Shown: positions 31,901 to 43,800 of the stretch, piece by piece
How positions within the stretch are numbered: the first letter of the stretch is position 1
How the letters are laid out: every line of letters starts with the position of its first letter
From: Pseudomicrostroma phylloplanum
Lineage: Eukaryota; Basidiomycota; Exobasidiomycetes; Microstromatales
Length of the DNA stretch: 64,000 nucleotides
Direction: 5' to 3'
Assembly (NCBI GenBank): GCA_039545275.1
Contig: BCHS01000004.1
Span: 821,078-885,077 of the forward strand
Notes under the pieces: model-generated
Databases searched by the model: none
The model's input: only the letters and a program-made list of their open reading frames with translations
What the model was told of the DNA's origin: nothing
Made by a program: the position numbers and the translations under genes

Positions 31901-34900
31901 CATGATCAACATGATGAGCACCGTTGCACTTTCCCCTAGGCCGCAGTGTAGGAAATCCAGCCTTTTCTGCTCGCCACGTCGACCGCTAGAGTGCCGCGCA
32001 CCGGACGACTTCGACTGGTGTTCATCCGGCCATCGAGAGATGAGCGGGAAAGGATACGCAGACGGGAAGATGACGGGCACCGCTGAAGCGATTGTCGAAG
32101 GAGATCGATGTCGTTCCAATGCTCCGATGCATTCGTCGCTCTCGAGCTCACGATACGTCTCGAGGATGCGAGGCAGCAGAGGAAGGACGTAGTCCACACT
32201 GTCCTGCTCTGCCCGTAGCTGTGCGCCATTGCCCTTCACTCTCTTGAGATCTGCGATACTGATTTGGATCCGATCCAGTTTGACAGCAAGAACGGTGAAG
32301 GCTAGTCGGGCAGATTCCATCCAAGTGATGCGAGCTGTGTCTTTCCCACCATCCTGACTTGTCTTTGGGGGTATACCAGCGGCACTGACGGTATTAGTCT
32401 CGGCGAATGGGCCCAAGTGAGGCCGGATCCATCTCACTACGCTGGGCACCAGCTCAGCTCTAGAGGCATCGTGATCGAAGAGTGGTCCATCGACGACTTG
32501 TATGATGTGAAGCAGCTTCCAAATGACCATCCGGCCTTTCGTGACAAACAAGCTGTCAGCGAAGTTGCACTCGTACCTGACCAGGTCCGTGGGCGTGAAG
32601 ACTTTTGCTAGATGGGGCAGAATGCCGGCAAAGTGCTGCAAAGCAAGCGCTTGGGTTCCGACGATGGAAGGCGGACTGGTTGCAGCCATGAGCCGATTGA
32701 TAGACCGGAGGATTGCATCGAGGTCGCCTCTGAACTTCGTCTCGAGATGATCGTCAACCGCTCCTCCGCCCACAGCATTGCCTTTATCATTCGCTTTTCT
32801 CTGGTTTTCTCTGCCCTTGATGATGAATCGGAAGAGGTAAGGCCAGACCTTGATCGAAGCGCGAAGATCCTTCGATATATCACTGCGCGTCGGATCTGCC
32901 AAGAGACGAGCCATGGAATCCATCAGTCGAGAGTGTGCAGCTTGGAAAGAGAAGTGCTTGTCTACATAGGCGTCAAGGGTTGCTCGGAAGTTGTTGAACT
33001 GGTCGACGAGTGTTGAGCAGGTCGATTGACAATGAAATAAAGTGGAATTGTCAGCGTGATTCAAAGTGCCTCCTGCGATGGTACCTGACTTACCCTACGG
33101 TCTTGTACGATACTCAAAACAGTCACCAGTGCCTTCAAGACCAGGTCGTCCAGTCCTCCATCGCTGTTCTTGGGATGCATAACAATAGCAAATAGAGCAT
33201 CGAAAATGTCGCACAGGAACTTGACGACCTCGACTTCCCCGACGAAGGTGAATTGTGTCAGCACAGTCTTGAGATCCTCGAAATTGCTCGAAGCGCCCAG
33301 CTGCCGTTCCCAATGCAGCAGCCGGAGCAGTGTCTCGTTCTGGGTGAATGTAGTGGACACAAGGAACGTACGGAGCGTGACAGTGTCGGGCAGAAGCTGG
33401 AGCAGTCCTGGCAGACCGGCTGCGAGACTCTCGTTCGGTGAGATGTGCTGACTGGATGCTGGGGTAGTTGCCGGCAATGAAAAGTAGACCTCAGGGCTCA
33501 GCTGGTGAGCTGGACGTAGTGGCTTCCAGATCAGCAAGGTATGTGGGCCATCTTGAAGGAAAGCGGAATTGGTGTCGTAAAGAGGCAGGTAGGCATGAGC
33601 AAAGGGCACACTGACGGTAGCGCTATGTTCGCCTCGCTTGGACGCGGTAGCGGTACTTGGACTGGCATGAAAGGTCGCTGAGGTTGGAGTTGACCGGTCC
33701 TCTTTCGAGCTCCGGTGCCGGAAGGACAGGAATAGATGGCATTCGTGCGTGAGATTCTTGGGCAGCCGCAGCTTGATAAGCTCTCCCCAAGTCGGAGCAT
33801 TCTGACGGTGAAATGTGATGCTGTCGAACTGAGTCACCGGTGGCTCTCCAGCGCCGCGACAAATCACGTTCTCTAGCACTTGTCCATCTCTGGTCCGCAC
33901 TTCCATCGAGACTTGTATATTTCGAGCAGACGAGTTGGTCGACACTTTGCCTGCGGAGGGAAAGAACTCGCCGGACCATAGCTTGATGTAGGCTTCGTTA
34001 CGCTCGTCTCCTGGGAAGACCACGTCCGGAAAGCCCAATCGAGCCGTCATAGATGCACCTGACAGGACAGAAGGATTCTCCAGCACGAGTGCATCCGCCC
34101 GTCCGTGGAAGACCCTGACATCGACGACAATCATGTCAGCTCTGGACGACTTCTCGAATTCTCCGACCCTGGAAGCAATGATGTCCTGATGGAGTGTGCT
34201 GAAGGCAGCCTCCTTGACGGGCACGAATATCGGCATGGCGTGCTCCTTTCTGGCCGAAGACGATGTAGTAGTCGTGTCAAAATGGTGGTCCGAGCCGAGC
34301 GATAAGACTGCGCAGCCGAAAGGTCTTCGAAAGGTCCGATCGCCAACCATCCTGTCCTTACGGAAGCCTGGCGTGCCAACCAAGGCAGCATTCTGAGGAT
34401 GTGTCGAAGCGGTAGACTGGTCCGCTCCTTCTTGATACGATCCCTCCTCAGCCGCGTTTACAGCACTCAATGATCTGGGATCCGTAGAGCCAGAGTACAG
34501 CTTCATGGAACCGTTTCGAACGATCCTGCATACGACGTCGAGCTCCTGCAGATCTGCCGCGCTCAGCTCTGTGAACAAGGTACACATCTTACTTGTGCTG
34601 TCATCTGACTGGCGTGCGGGCACACCGTGGTGGTTGAGGACGATGCAATACTCTTCTGTCAGAAAACGAGCTTCACCCCTGCTGTACAGAGCGAAGTACA
34701 GTTCCGCCGTTTCTCCTGGAGCACATGGGCTAGCCACAAAAGCGCGCAGTTCAAGGAAGACATGGAAGTATTTGATGCTTGATGCAGATGATGTGACGCC
34801 CTCAGAAGAAGAGCCTGACGATAACTTGTCGGCAGCTAGCGGATTGCTGTGCTTTCCTTCCTTGCAAGGGGAGCTCCCCGCAGCGATCTGAGTTGAGTTC

Positions 34901-36282
34901 ATCAGCAGTCTTGTCTGCCGTCTACTGTCAGACGCGACCGTGTTGTAGTTTGTGCCGAAGAGACCTTGTTTGTGCCCGGCCCCTGACATACCGCTAAACA
35001 TGACCCCTCCGTGAGCGTCTCCAGCGCTCACATCCTGGAGGTGCCGGTGCACATAGGCGAGAGCGGCTTGTAAAGCATAAAGGCGCACACCGCTGATCCA
35101 GTTGCCTTGATTTACATTTCCTCCACTGACGTCCACGTCCACCAACCCGCCTTTGTCTGGATGACGGACAATGACCTCGAGACCCTGCGCTATGTTGCCT
35201 TTGACGAGACGAGTCACGCATTCTCGCCTCAGCTTGACAAGTTCTTCTTCGCTGAGACTGTGCGCCAACAGCTGACGCCGCGCAGCATGCAACACCTCGA
35301 TATGCCTTCGGACTGTGTTGAACAGAGTGTAGTCACGCTTGGCGAGGTAGGTATACACCAAGCTCCCCCATTCTCGCAGAGCACATGCGATCTCGTCGAT
35401 CAGTGGCTCCACAGCCCCGCTCAGCGTCTCGTCGCTACACTTCAGAGAGGGCAGTGGAGGAGTCGGCCGAGGGTCCTCATCGTGATCGGTGGGCGGGTAC
35501 GTAGACAGGGGCTGCGAAGGGGGAGCACTACTGGCCTGAGTGTCGCCGCCAGAAGGACTCGTTGGATCGTTTGTGAAGCTATTGTCAGACACAGCCAATG
35601 TATGCATCGGGGATGTGGCTGCTTCTCTGGGACTGTTGGGGGAGCTTGAAATCTCGTCCTCTTCAGGAAGAGGCTCCATGTGCGACTTCGAGAACGAGCT
35701 TGCTCCAGATGATTGCTGCCGTGTTGCACGGTGCTTTGGCGTTGTCTGGGCATGCGTATATATATCACCTAGCTTATTCTCTGCATCCTCGAGAAGCTCC
35801 TTGATGTATATGTGCCCTGATGGGAACATACCCACGAAGACTTGTGGCTCTTCAACGATGCCTTCCCGTTCCGAGGGTGGCATACTGGCAATTGTGGGGC
35901 TCTCCAGGGACGATGTCGCATTCGAGCTACCGGCCGTATCAATACATGCCAATGCCGCCGCACTTCTGAGAGTCGAGACGATGAAGCCTCTGTACCATTG
36001 TGGCTTGTCGTGGCCCAATTGTTCGAAGACGTACACCTCATCTCCTACTTCCAGAGTCACAAGATGAGACCGGAGTGCTGCTATCGAGGCCTCATCAAGG
36101 GCCTGGGCTGCCAGAGGTAGTATCTCTGCGTCTGGAGAAAAAGTCGAGATGGCGAAACCGTAATGGATCTTGGGCAGAGGTTGCCAACGGGCAGTGGCTG
36201 ATAGACTTGCATCTGACGCAGCTAGATCGCTTCTGCTGCTGGCTATTGGTGTAGGCTCAGCATCTGTATGAGCTGAAGACAT
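28925..36282 (-). CDS. DOCK-family guanine nucleotide exchange factor (Dck1-like)
   Basis: A 2,420-residue protein from two exons, 36282-33094 and 32998-28925, joined in phase 0 so that SIVQDRR continues as FNNFRATLDAYVDKHF. An SH3-like N-terminal part covers about 40-165 (YGFAISTFSPDAEILPL, VGDEVYVFEQLG, PQWYRGFI, VGMFPSGHIYIKE). The DHR-1/C2 lipid-binding domain is at about 700-890 (SMEVRTRDGQVLENVICRG, LFLSFRHRSSKED). After a helical arm, the catalytic DHR-2 domain is at about 1700-2150 (HADLLTWELD, YEYIAVDYVRLSEVLTYQASLF, SYFRIAFWGSGWPELL, YIYRGLDWEKLSTFAERLQQK). The tail is Ser/Pro/Gly-rich. DOCK proteins activate Rac/Cdc42-type GTPases, usually with an ELMO partner (yeast Dck1-Lmo1). 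It is the largest gene here and is divergent from the RSC-like gene. Confidence 0.9.
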
Positions 36283-37032
36283 CGCAAGAGAAGGACGACC
36301 GTGTCTGCAGGTGGCCGTAGCGAGCAGCCCTTGCTGACGCTCGTATTCAGAATCAGGACCAAGCGGCTCTGAGACGATCAGGGCGCAATGGCTCCCCTTG
36401 TAGCCGCCGCCCCTATTGCTGCCTGCCTAGCGTTTGTCCGAACGTAGTCCGGTCAGCAGGCTACGGAGCCGGATGAGACAGAAGTGAAGATGCGTGCGAT
36501 GGAAAGAGAGATTGATGTTGGCGGCTGTCTTTCTGCGCAGTAGTCGAGTATGGTATGGAAAGAGGGAAGGAGTGGTAACGAAGACCATGGAGCAACAAGG
36601 GGAAACCACTCAGGGCCCAAGTTGCCTGCGTCCGCACTGACCACCCTCGTCCATCCACTACCCAGACAAAGGGGCCGACCAGTCTGAGAGCATGGAGACG
36701 TCAGCAGGCTGCGAGCGGGAGGATACAGGTCGCTGGCTATGATCCATAGTACAGCATCACCCACTGGTCCCTATGACGAGCATGTGTGTGCTATGAGGTA
36801 TCTATAGAAGATGGTGTGACTGCTGCCAAGCCGAGGTAGAGTACCTTCTTGGTGCGGAGACGCGGAAGTGGACAAAGAGGCGTCGGAGTCATCGCGTCGC
36901 TGATTCTCCTTCCTGCCGTCTGTACGATACCACACCCTCTTGCACATTCCCCCCTCTCGCTGACGGTTGCCGTAGCACTGCTTGGTGGAGCATCTACGCT
37001 GTCAAGGATCTCCCTGCACGTATCACATCGCC
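36283..37032. promoter_or_regulatory. Divergent intergenic region, DOCK gene / RSC1/2-like gene
   Basis: About 750 bases. A short plus-strand frame at 36389 (MAPLVAAAPIAACLAF...) is present but stops after 19 codons and has no obvious continuing exon. The segment is otherwise featureless and must contain the promoters of both flanking genes. Confidence 0.4.
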
Positions 37033-39618
37033 ATGTCCTCGATCGCTCGGGCCTCACCGTCTACTTCTGGCAGGCCACAGCGTAACGCCAGTCGGAATGT
37101 CCAGACCGTGTACCGAGACGATTGGGCAGGCGATGAGGAGGACGAAGACGAAGACGATGAAGACGAAGATGACAACGAAGACGACGAAGACGACGGAGAT
37201 GATGGCAGTCAGGCTGTAGATGGTACTGCAACGCCGGATGTTTCCGAAGCTTCTGGCGCCCTTCTTCCGCGGCATCGTCAGGTCGCTGCTCTATCCGGCA
37301 TACCATCGTCCACTTCGAAGAGCAAAGGATTGTCGAGAGGCAGACCTTCTTCGAAGGCATCCAACCCTAAGGCATCACAAGCGAGGAGTGCTGTCGAAGC
37401 TGCTCCACCACCTACTCAAGCAGAAAGTGGCTTCATGGCCGATGCTCCAGACGCTGCACAAGCTCAGCAAGTCTATTCTTTCATTCTTGACAAGCTCCGG
37501 TCGCATCAGTGGAAAGGTCGCAACCTGGCCAATGCCATTGAAGTGATACCCAATGAACCGCAGTTCACAGCCCGAGTGAGTTCCAAAGCGCGAGATGCAG
37601 TGACCAGTTGCAGATACTGACCAACACTTTCGGCTCTCTCAAAAATCAAGGCCCAGCATTTCCTGTCCCTCGGCCAAGTCTCGGAGCGACTAGGACAAGG
37701 CTACTACACTGGCGCTGTCAGTTTCGAGGAGGACATGCTGCAGCTCTTCAATTGCTTCCGGCGTGGCTATGAGATCGGCTCACCACAGCACGGTGATACG
37801 ATGATCCTTCAGCGCATGTACCAATGCATGACCGCTCCTCACCCACAGGTCCCATACACCACCGTCGCTAGCATTCAGCAGAACCTTGCTAGGCCAGAAG
37901 CATCACAGCTCTACTCTTCCGTCTCAAACGGCCCAGGTACAGCAGCCAGAGGTGCGGATGGTGATCTGCCCACGCGCATGGCTGTCAAAGGCAAGCAATA
38001 CTGCAGCTACACCTACCACAAAGGGCAGCTCATCACCGTTGGGGACTGGGTCCATTTGATGAATCCCACGGATCCCACCAGGCCTACCATAGCCCAAATC
38101 TGGAAGATATTCAAGCGTGAAGGTGCCTTGGACGAAGCTGCCATGCTGACCTGCTGTTGGTACTTTAGGCCAGAGCAGACGGTTCATCCTGCGTCCCGGT
38201 ACTTCTTCCCAGATGAAGTCATGAAGACGGGGTTGTACATAGATCATGCCATCGAAGACGTAATCAGCAAGTGTCACACCCTCTTCTACACCCGGTGGAC
38301 CAAAGGCCGACCTCCTCGCCATGTACTGGATCCTCTCGACCCTCTGTACATTGCTGAGTACCGCTACGATGAGCGTACTTATGAACAGAACAAGATCAAG
38401 AATTGGAACAGCTGTCTCCCCGAGGAACATCGTGGACCTGACCAACCTTTCGAGCTCTTTGCGGAGCCTATCATGCTCCCGGCTCGGATCCCCTCGCCTT
38501 TCCTCAGGGGTATCCAGGGTCCCGGGAGGATCTGCGACGAGAGCGAAGTAGGACCACCAGGCGGCAAGAAGCCCCTGGCAGGGGCTGCAAGCGCAAAGAG
38601 GGGACCAGAAGCCACAGACGAGTTGCCGGATCCCTTTGGGTCTCCTTCAAAACGAAAACACAGGCGGACAGGACCCGACCCCTCCGCAGACCCAGAAGCG
38701 GCCCTCGTCTCTGGCTGGACTTCATCACATATGCCGATCCCTACACCTCAACAGGTCGAGGCAGCCCACCATATCCTGCGGACGTACTCAACGAGCATCC
38801 CAGCCAGAATCGGGCAGGGAGAATACGGTCGTCTGTACCATCTACTAGGTAGTACCCAAGGTCTCAACGTCGACCTGAACTCCGTGACGCACCACCTACG
38901 TGGTGCTCTTGACGTACAAACTCTGTCGACCTGGAGGGAGGCCTTGCAGATCGGCGTTGCTGCTCAGAATTACGGCATCGGAGCCAGGGGCCAAGCATCC
39001 ACATCCCGGCCGTCGGTCGCAGCAGCGCCAGCTGCAGCAGCACCGCCTCCTGCCAGCCTGCAGAGACTGCCCACAGCCACCGTCGAGCGGACCTTGGCCG
39101 CTGCCGTGGGTGGGTACGAAGCCTACGTGGCCCCGCTTCCTGAAGAGACGGTCGCCCTCTTTGCTTCGGACATTCCGACGGAAGAGGAAGAGCAGACTGA
39201 AGGCCCAGGAGGCGCAGTGACGAAGGGCGTGCAGTGGTTTGCTGCTCCTCCGGTGGATCTTCCTCGCAGCGTACGCGGTACGGGCCACAATGGTGTTACG
39301 CACTCCCTCGACTATCTCTACCATGTAGCGCTCAGGTCGGGGCAGGCTGGACAGACAGACGGAAATGATGCAGAGGAGGGCGCTGTTCAAGGTAAGATGG
39401 ACGCTGCTCTTGCCGATCTTGCAGAGAGCTGGAAGACGCTCCTCGAGCAGCATCCCTCCAGTCTGCAGCTCGACGGTGCAGTGCTCAGAGACGACCAGAT
39501 GGTCAAGGCGCTAGAAGAAGAGGTCAACCAGCTGACTGGGGCAAGCCGGGGCGGAGAGACTGACGAGGCGGCTAGGATGAACAAGGAGATGGTCAGGCTG
39601 GTGGCCGGTCTGCGCTGA
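37033..39618 (+). CDS. Bromodomain-BAH protein, RSC1/RSC2-like chromatin remodeller subunit
   Basis: Two exons, 37033-37575 and 37651-39618, 836 residues. An Asp/Glu stretch sits at about 34-57. One bromodomain-like segment lies at about 130-240 (VYSFILDKLRSHQWKG, then FLSLGQVSERLGQGYYTGAV across the intron, then EEDMLQLFNCFRRGYEIGS). A BAH domain covers about 297-440: ITVGDWVHLMNPTDPTRPTIAQIWKIF, WYFRPEQTVHPASRYFFPDEVMKTG, and FYTRWTKGRPP. The arrangement resembles yeast Rsc1/Rsc2, which bind acetylated histones and nucleosomes in the RSC complex, but those have two bromodomains and here I see one. The intron acceptor (AAAATCAAG) is weak but preceded by a good CTGAC branch site, and it is the one that keeps the frame. 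The C-terminal half is Ala/Pro-rich and helical. Confidence 0.82.
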
Positions 39619-39857
39619 AGTAGCCCCGTGCCTATATGCCTCCTTGTCATGCACTGTACAACACTATGGCATTTTCCTTTGCGCATATGATTGCATTCAT
39701 ATCTGGCGGTCTCTTTCAGCTCTTTCCGACCATGACCATACTTTGAATCCACTCTGATTGTTTTGGAAGAGAATGCTAGTATACAAGAGGCCGCGAGAGA
39801 GATCTTCCCTGTCCTCTCTTGCGCTCAAGGGCTGCCGGCGACCGGCCCTCCACGCTT

Positions 39858-40537
39858 TTACGATGCTGTATCCACTCCCCCAGCTCTGGCCTCTGCTCCT
39901 GCTCCTGATATTGTTGACGAGCCTGCGCTTGCTGCCGATGCCGAAGAAGCTGTTGTTGGTGCTGCTGCTGTCGACGATGATGAGAGGAGGGCGGCTGCTC
40001 TGTTGCTGTGAGGCTCCAGCAGGGGATGCCTGTACATGCCCTTGTAGAACTTGCCCTCTGGGATCAGACCGGCCTACAAGGAAGGATGGTGAAGGATGTA
40101 ACGGTTGAGGTCAGCATTATGCTCCTGTGCACGGTCAGAGAAGACTCTGCACTGCCTGACTGCATTGCACTCACCTTGTCCAACATCTTAGCTACAGGCT
40201 TGGACGGCTGTGCTCCCACCGACAACCAGTACTTGATCCTATTCCCATCCAGCTCCAGCCTCTTCTCCAACTTGGCAAGTTGCGAGCCTCCCGCCTTCGA
40301 CCCCTCCGCTGCTGCGTCTGGAGCTACTGGCGCTCTTCCAGGCAGGCCCGAAGAGAGGACAGGAGCGTTCGGGTCGAGTTTCGGTGGACGGAAGGCGGCA
40401 GGACGTGGAATGGGATCGTACTCCCCGAGCTTCTCGATGGGGAGGGCATCGCGCGGCTTGTGATCTGCGATGGCTACCAGGTGATAGAAGGGATTGTTGC
40501 GGGTCCCATGCCGGGCTAGACGTAGACGGACGACCAT
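39858..40537 (-). CDS. MRPS16: Mitochondrial small ribosomal subunit protein bS16m
   Basis: Two exons, 40537-40175 and 40073-39858, 192 residues. The start MVVRLRLARHGTRNNPFYHLV is the classical S16 N-terminus, followed by PIEKLGEYDP. The core closes with DGNRIKYWLSVGAQPSKPVAKMLDKAGL across the intron. Bacterial S16 is about 80 residues, so this protein carries an insertion between the two core blocks (about residues 45-80, Ala/Gly/Pro-rich). It also has a C-terminal extension of about 60 residues, strongly Ala/Ser-rich. It acts in mitochondrial translation; S16 proteins often need no cleaved presequence, and none is visible. Only 305 bases separate its start from UBR1 on the other strand. 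Confidence 0.93.
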
Positions 40538-40842
40538 TCTGAATGCGAGAATGTACGATGGCAGGAGCGTGTCAATGCGATGATGATGGTGACGAGGACG
40601 ATCTTCGTGCTTCCCACTTTTTTGAGCCTGGTTGCCTGTGCCTGTGTCTGTGCCTCATTCCGTTCCGATCCTCGCGCGGGAGACGAGATGATGGGCGTTG
40701 CACCCTTTGCTCGGCTGTCCAACACCTCCACGGATCGTCCCTTCGTGTCGCGGACTCTCGATATAGACCACTTCCACTCTACCAACGCTATTCTTCTGCC
40801 GCCACTGACAGACGTCAGAGCTACTGCAGACGGTCTATCAGG
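40538..40842. promoter_or_regulatory. Short bidirectional promoter, MRPS16 / UBR1
   Basis: A 305-base interval between two divergent start codons. The UBR1 frame stays open through it, so an upstream UBR1 start cannot be wholly excluded. However, the residues are unconserved in character, and the ATG at 40843 is preferred. Confidence 0.5.
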
Positions 40843-43800
40843 ATGGCCCGCGTACTCCTCGGTGCGCCCGTACCGGTGCCGCCACGGCCATCGGTGCCCA
40901 GACCTCTTGAGCTCGAAGCCGAGGGCCTCTCCTCGTCGCCCCCGAGCAATCGCCCCTCGTCCTCTGAGAATGATGACGAGTCGGAGATCGTTCCCGTTCA
41001 AGACCCCATTCCCCTTCTGTTACGGGATCTTGACTGCTACCCGGGTGAATTGAGTGCCTTGCGAGGCCCCTCTGCCCCGTCTGCTCCACCAAGTACAGCC
41101 TCAAGCCTCGGGGCAGATGCTCAGCCCTTCTCCTTGCCACTGGCAGAGCATGAAAGCACGCAGATCTTCCGGAAGCTCTTCACACAGCTCTTCAGGAAGA
41201 CTGGTGATATGCACTACTACTGGCCTTCCGCCTCGAGCTCTAGTGCCAACGATGTCCTGCCGCCTCCAAGCATTGCGGAAGCCCTGGACCTGCTAGAGGC
41301 AAATGATTGGAGCCTCTCGAGAGCACAGGGAGCATTCCCTTTCCACAGAGCTAGGCAGGCAAAGCTGGCGTCCTCGTCTTCTTCGCTCAAGGGCAAGTCT
41401 CCCGCATCTTCTCGTGCCGGCTCTCCCTCTCCAGGAATGGACAGTGGCTCCCACATCGCCTATCTTGGACCTGAATACACAGAGGAGCGCAGAGGTCGGC
41501 CATGTGGCCACTACTTCCGCAAGGGCGAGCCCATCTGGAGGTGCAGAGACTGCGCCATCGATGACACTTGCGTGCAATGCGCCCCTTGCTTCGAAGGAAG
41601 CGTTCACAACGCTGAGGGCCACGATGTCGTCTTCAGCGTCTGCGCTACAGAGGGCGGCGTCTGTGACTGTGGTGACGATGAAGCTTGGAAGAAGGACGTC
41701 GCTTGTCGGTACCATTCCAAGAGTCAAGGATCTGCTCCAGATCATCAAGTCGACGACGACATGGCAGAGGCAGAGGCGTCGAGCCACAAAGGCCACGCGA
41801 AGCTCTCCTCCCCTCGTGCGATAGATCGCGATCTCATGAACGAGATCTCTGCTTCTCTGAAGTCCAAGGGCGTCGACCTGGCTTTCCTCGACTCCCTACA
41901 AGATACTGTCAATCACTGGGTGGAGTTTATCCTTGCGACTGTCGATCATGCGCCAGAGGAACAGACTCTCTTCCTGCAGTCCTTCAGCCGCTTCAATCAG
42001 AAGAACGCCCGAGACCTGATCTGGAATTCGGAAGACCTGGAGACTTGGGGCAATCGGTACGATTCTGATGACGAGGACGATGAAGACGTCAATGGAGAGG
42101 AGGAAGGTCTGGTGCCTTTCATCAAGTACAAGGACGTCCCCGAGGGCTCAGAAGCGAAGACGGCGTCTGGAGAGAAGGACAGCGCCTACTACAATAGGCA
42201 GTACAACCAGATGTTGAAGAGGAACACGACAGACTCGTTCAAGAGGCGCCTGAAAGAGGTGCGGCGGCTGAGGAGACAGGGGAAGATCCCTGCCGATACA
42301 CAGCTGGTGGATCCACTACTCGCTAGCGGAGACGAAGCCGCTGTGGCGTCGTACCAGTCGTTCCCGGGTCACTATCAACTGGACGAGGAAACGAGTGACT
42401 CGGAGATGGACACTTTCGAGCAACATCAACACCCATCCAGCTCCTTTGACGATGGGGAGCTGGGAAGACGCATAGCTAGGGTGCGCAAGGAAAACAAGCC
42501 CGTGAAGACGCTTCGGACCTGGCCACTTAAGCCACGCAAATATGCTCTGATCCTGTGGAACGACGAGAGGCATACATTCAAGGACGTCATCGACACAGTC
42601 AAGGACGCCATAGGTGTCACCGATGAGGAAGCTAGAGGAGTGGCCGATCGAGTCGACAGGCATGGAAGGGATGTTCTCATTGTCAGCGACTCGGTCGAGA
42701 AGCTCGTCAGTGCCGCAAGACGCATGGGCGGTATCAACCTCAAGGTGACGATTCGTCCTGCCTTTGACGTGTACTGCGAAGAGATCGTCAACAAGCTTTT
42801 GTGGATTCTCAAAGACCTTGCAGAGGCCTCGATCTACATCCCGCGAGATGGCAGCGCCTCGAAGCCAGACTCAACCTTTTTCCCCTCGCTCATTACCTTC
42901 GGTCTGCTACAAGAGTGGCCCATTGACTGTCGACACGAGGAATCTTTCTATACCCCACGCATGGACAAGGACGCATTCGATGATGACAACCTGAAGAAAC
43001 TCGATGGCTTGTTTCTGATGGACTTCAAGATCTGGAAGGAGGGAAGGTCATGGTTGCGGCAATTGTGGCTAAGCTTGTGCAAGATTAGCACTGGTAGAAG
43101 AGGAGTCGCCTCGCACTATGCGTTCTCGTACAACAAGATCATCGAGATTTCAATCTTCCGAGACCGTGAGCCGGAGCATTCAATCATCCTCCTTACAGTG
43201 CAGCTCTTCTCCGTGCCATCAGTCGCCTTTGAGCTGGTCTCAAGGTTCGACTTCATGCGTCGTCTGCACGATCTTCTGATCTCACTCATGACCGGTGGAC
43301 TTCTGCCCATGATCAAGGCCCTCGAGATTCCGCCAAGTCCGCCTCGACGTATCCGACCAGTCGAAGATGCTCAGCATCCGAGGCTCATCCCTCTACTGCG
43401 CCACGTCCTGTACGATATGAAGTATCTGATTCAGTCTCCCGGAGTGCAAGACCTGATCGTACAAGACCCTCGGCACACCGCATACCTCCTGGATTGGCTT
43501 CGCTACTTCAATGCTTATGCGTCGGAGGTACGCGAGACTCAACAGCACATCGAATTCGATGGCGAGACGTGGGTTCTCATCTTCCAAGTCTGCCAGTTGC
43601 TCGCCAAAGAGGCTCGTCTTTTCGGCCAGTCGTACCAGAAGGCCACTGTTGGCCAGGCTGTTCAAGCTCTTAATTACACAGTGGCCAGGATACACTACGA
43701 GACCATCGCCTTGGCTCATCACTTTGGTGATGCGGGATCAAATCACAAATGTATCCCGCCAATCAAGTTTCACGGAGTCACGTATTGTCACGACTCGTTG

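Noticed and set aside
36389..36448. A short frame MAPLVAAAPIAACLAF followed by helix-like coding-looking sequence
   Set aside because: It stops after 19 codons, no strong splice donor follows, and no family match could be made; too weak to call.
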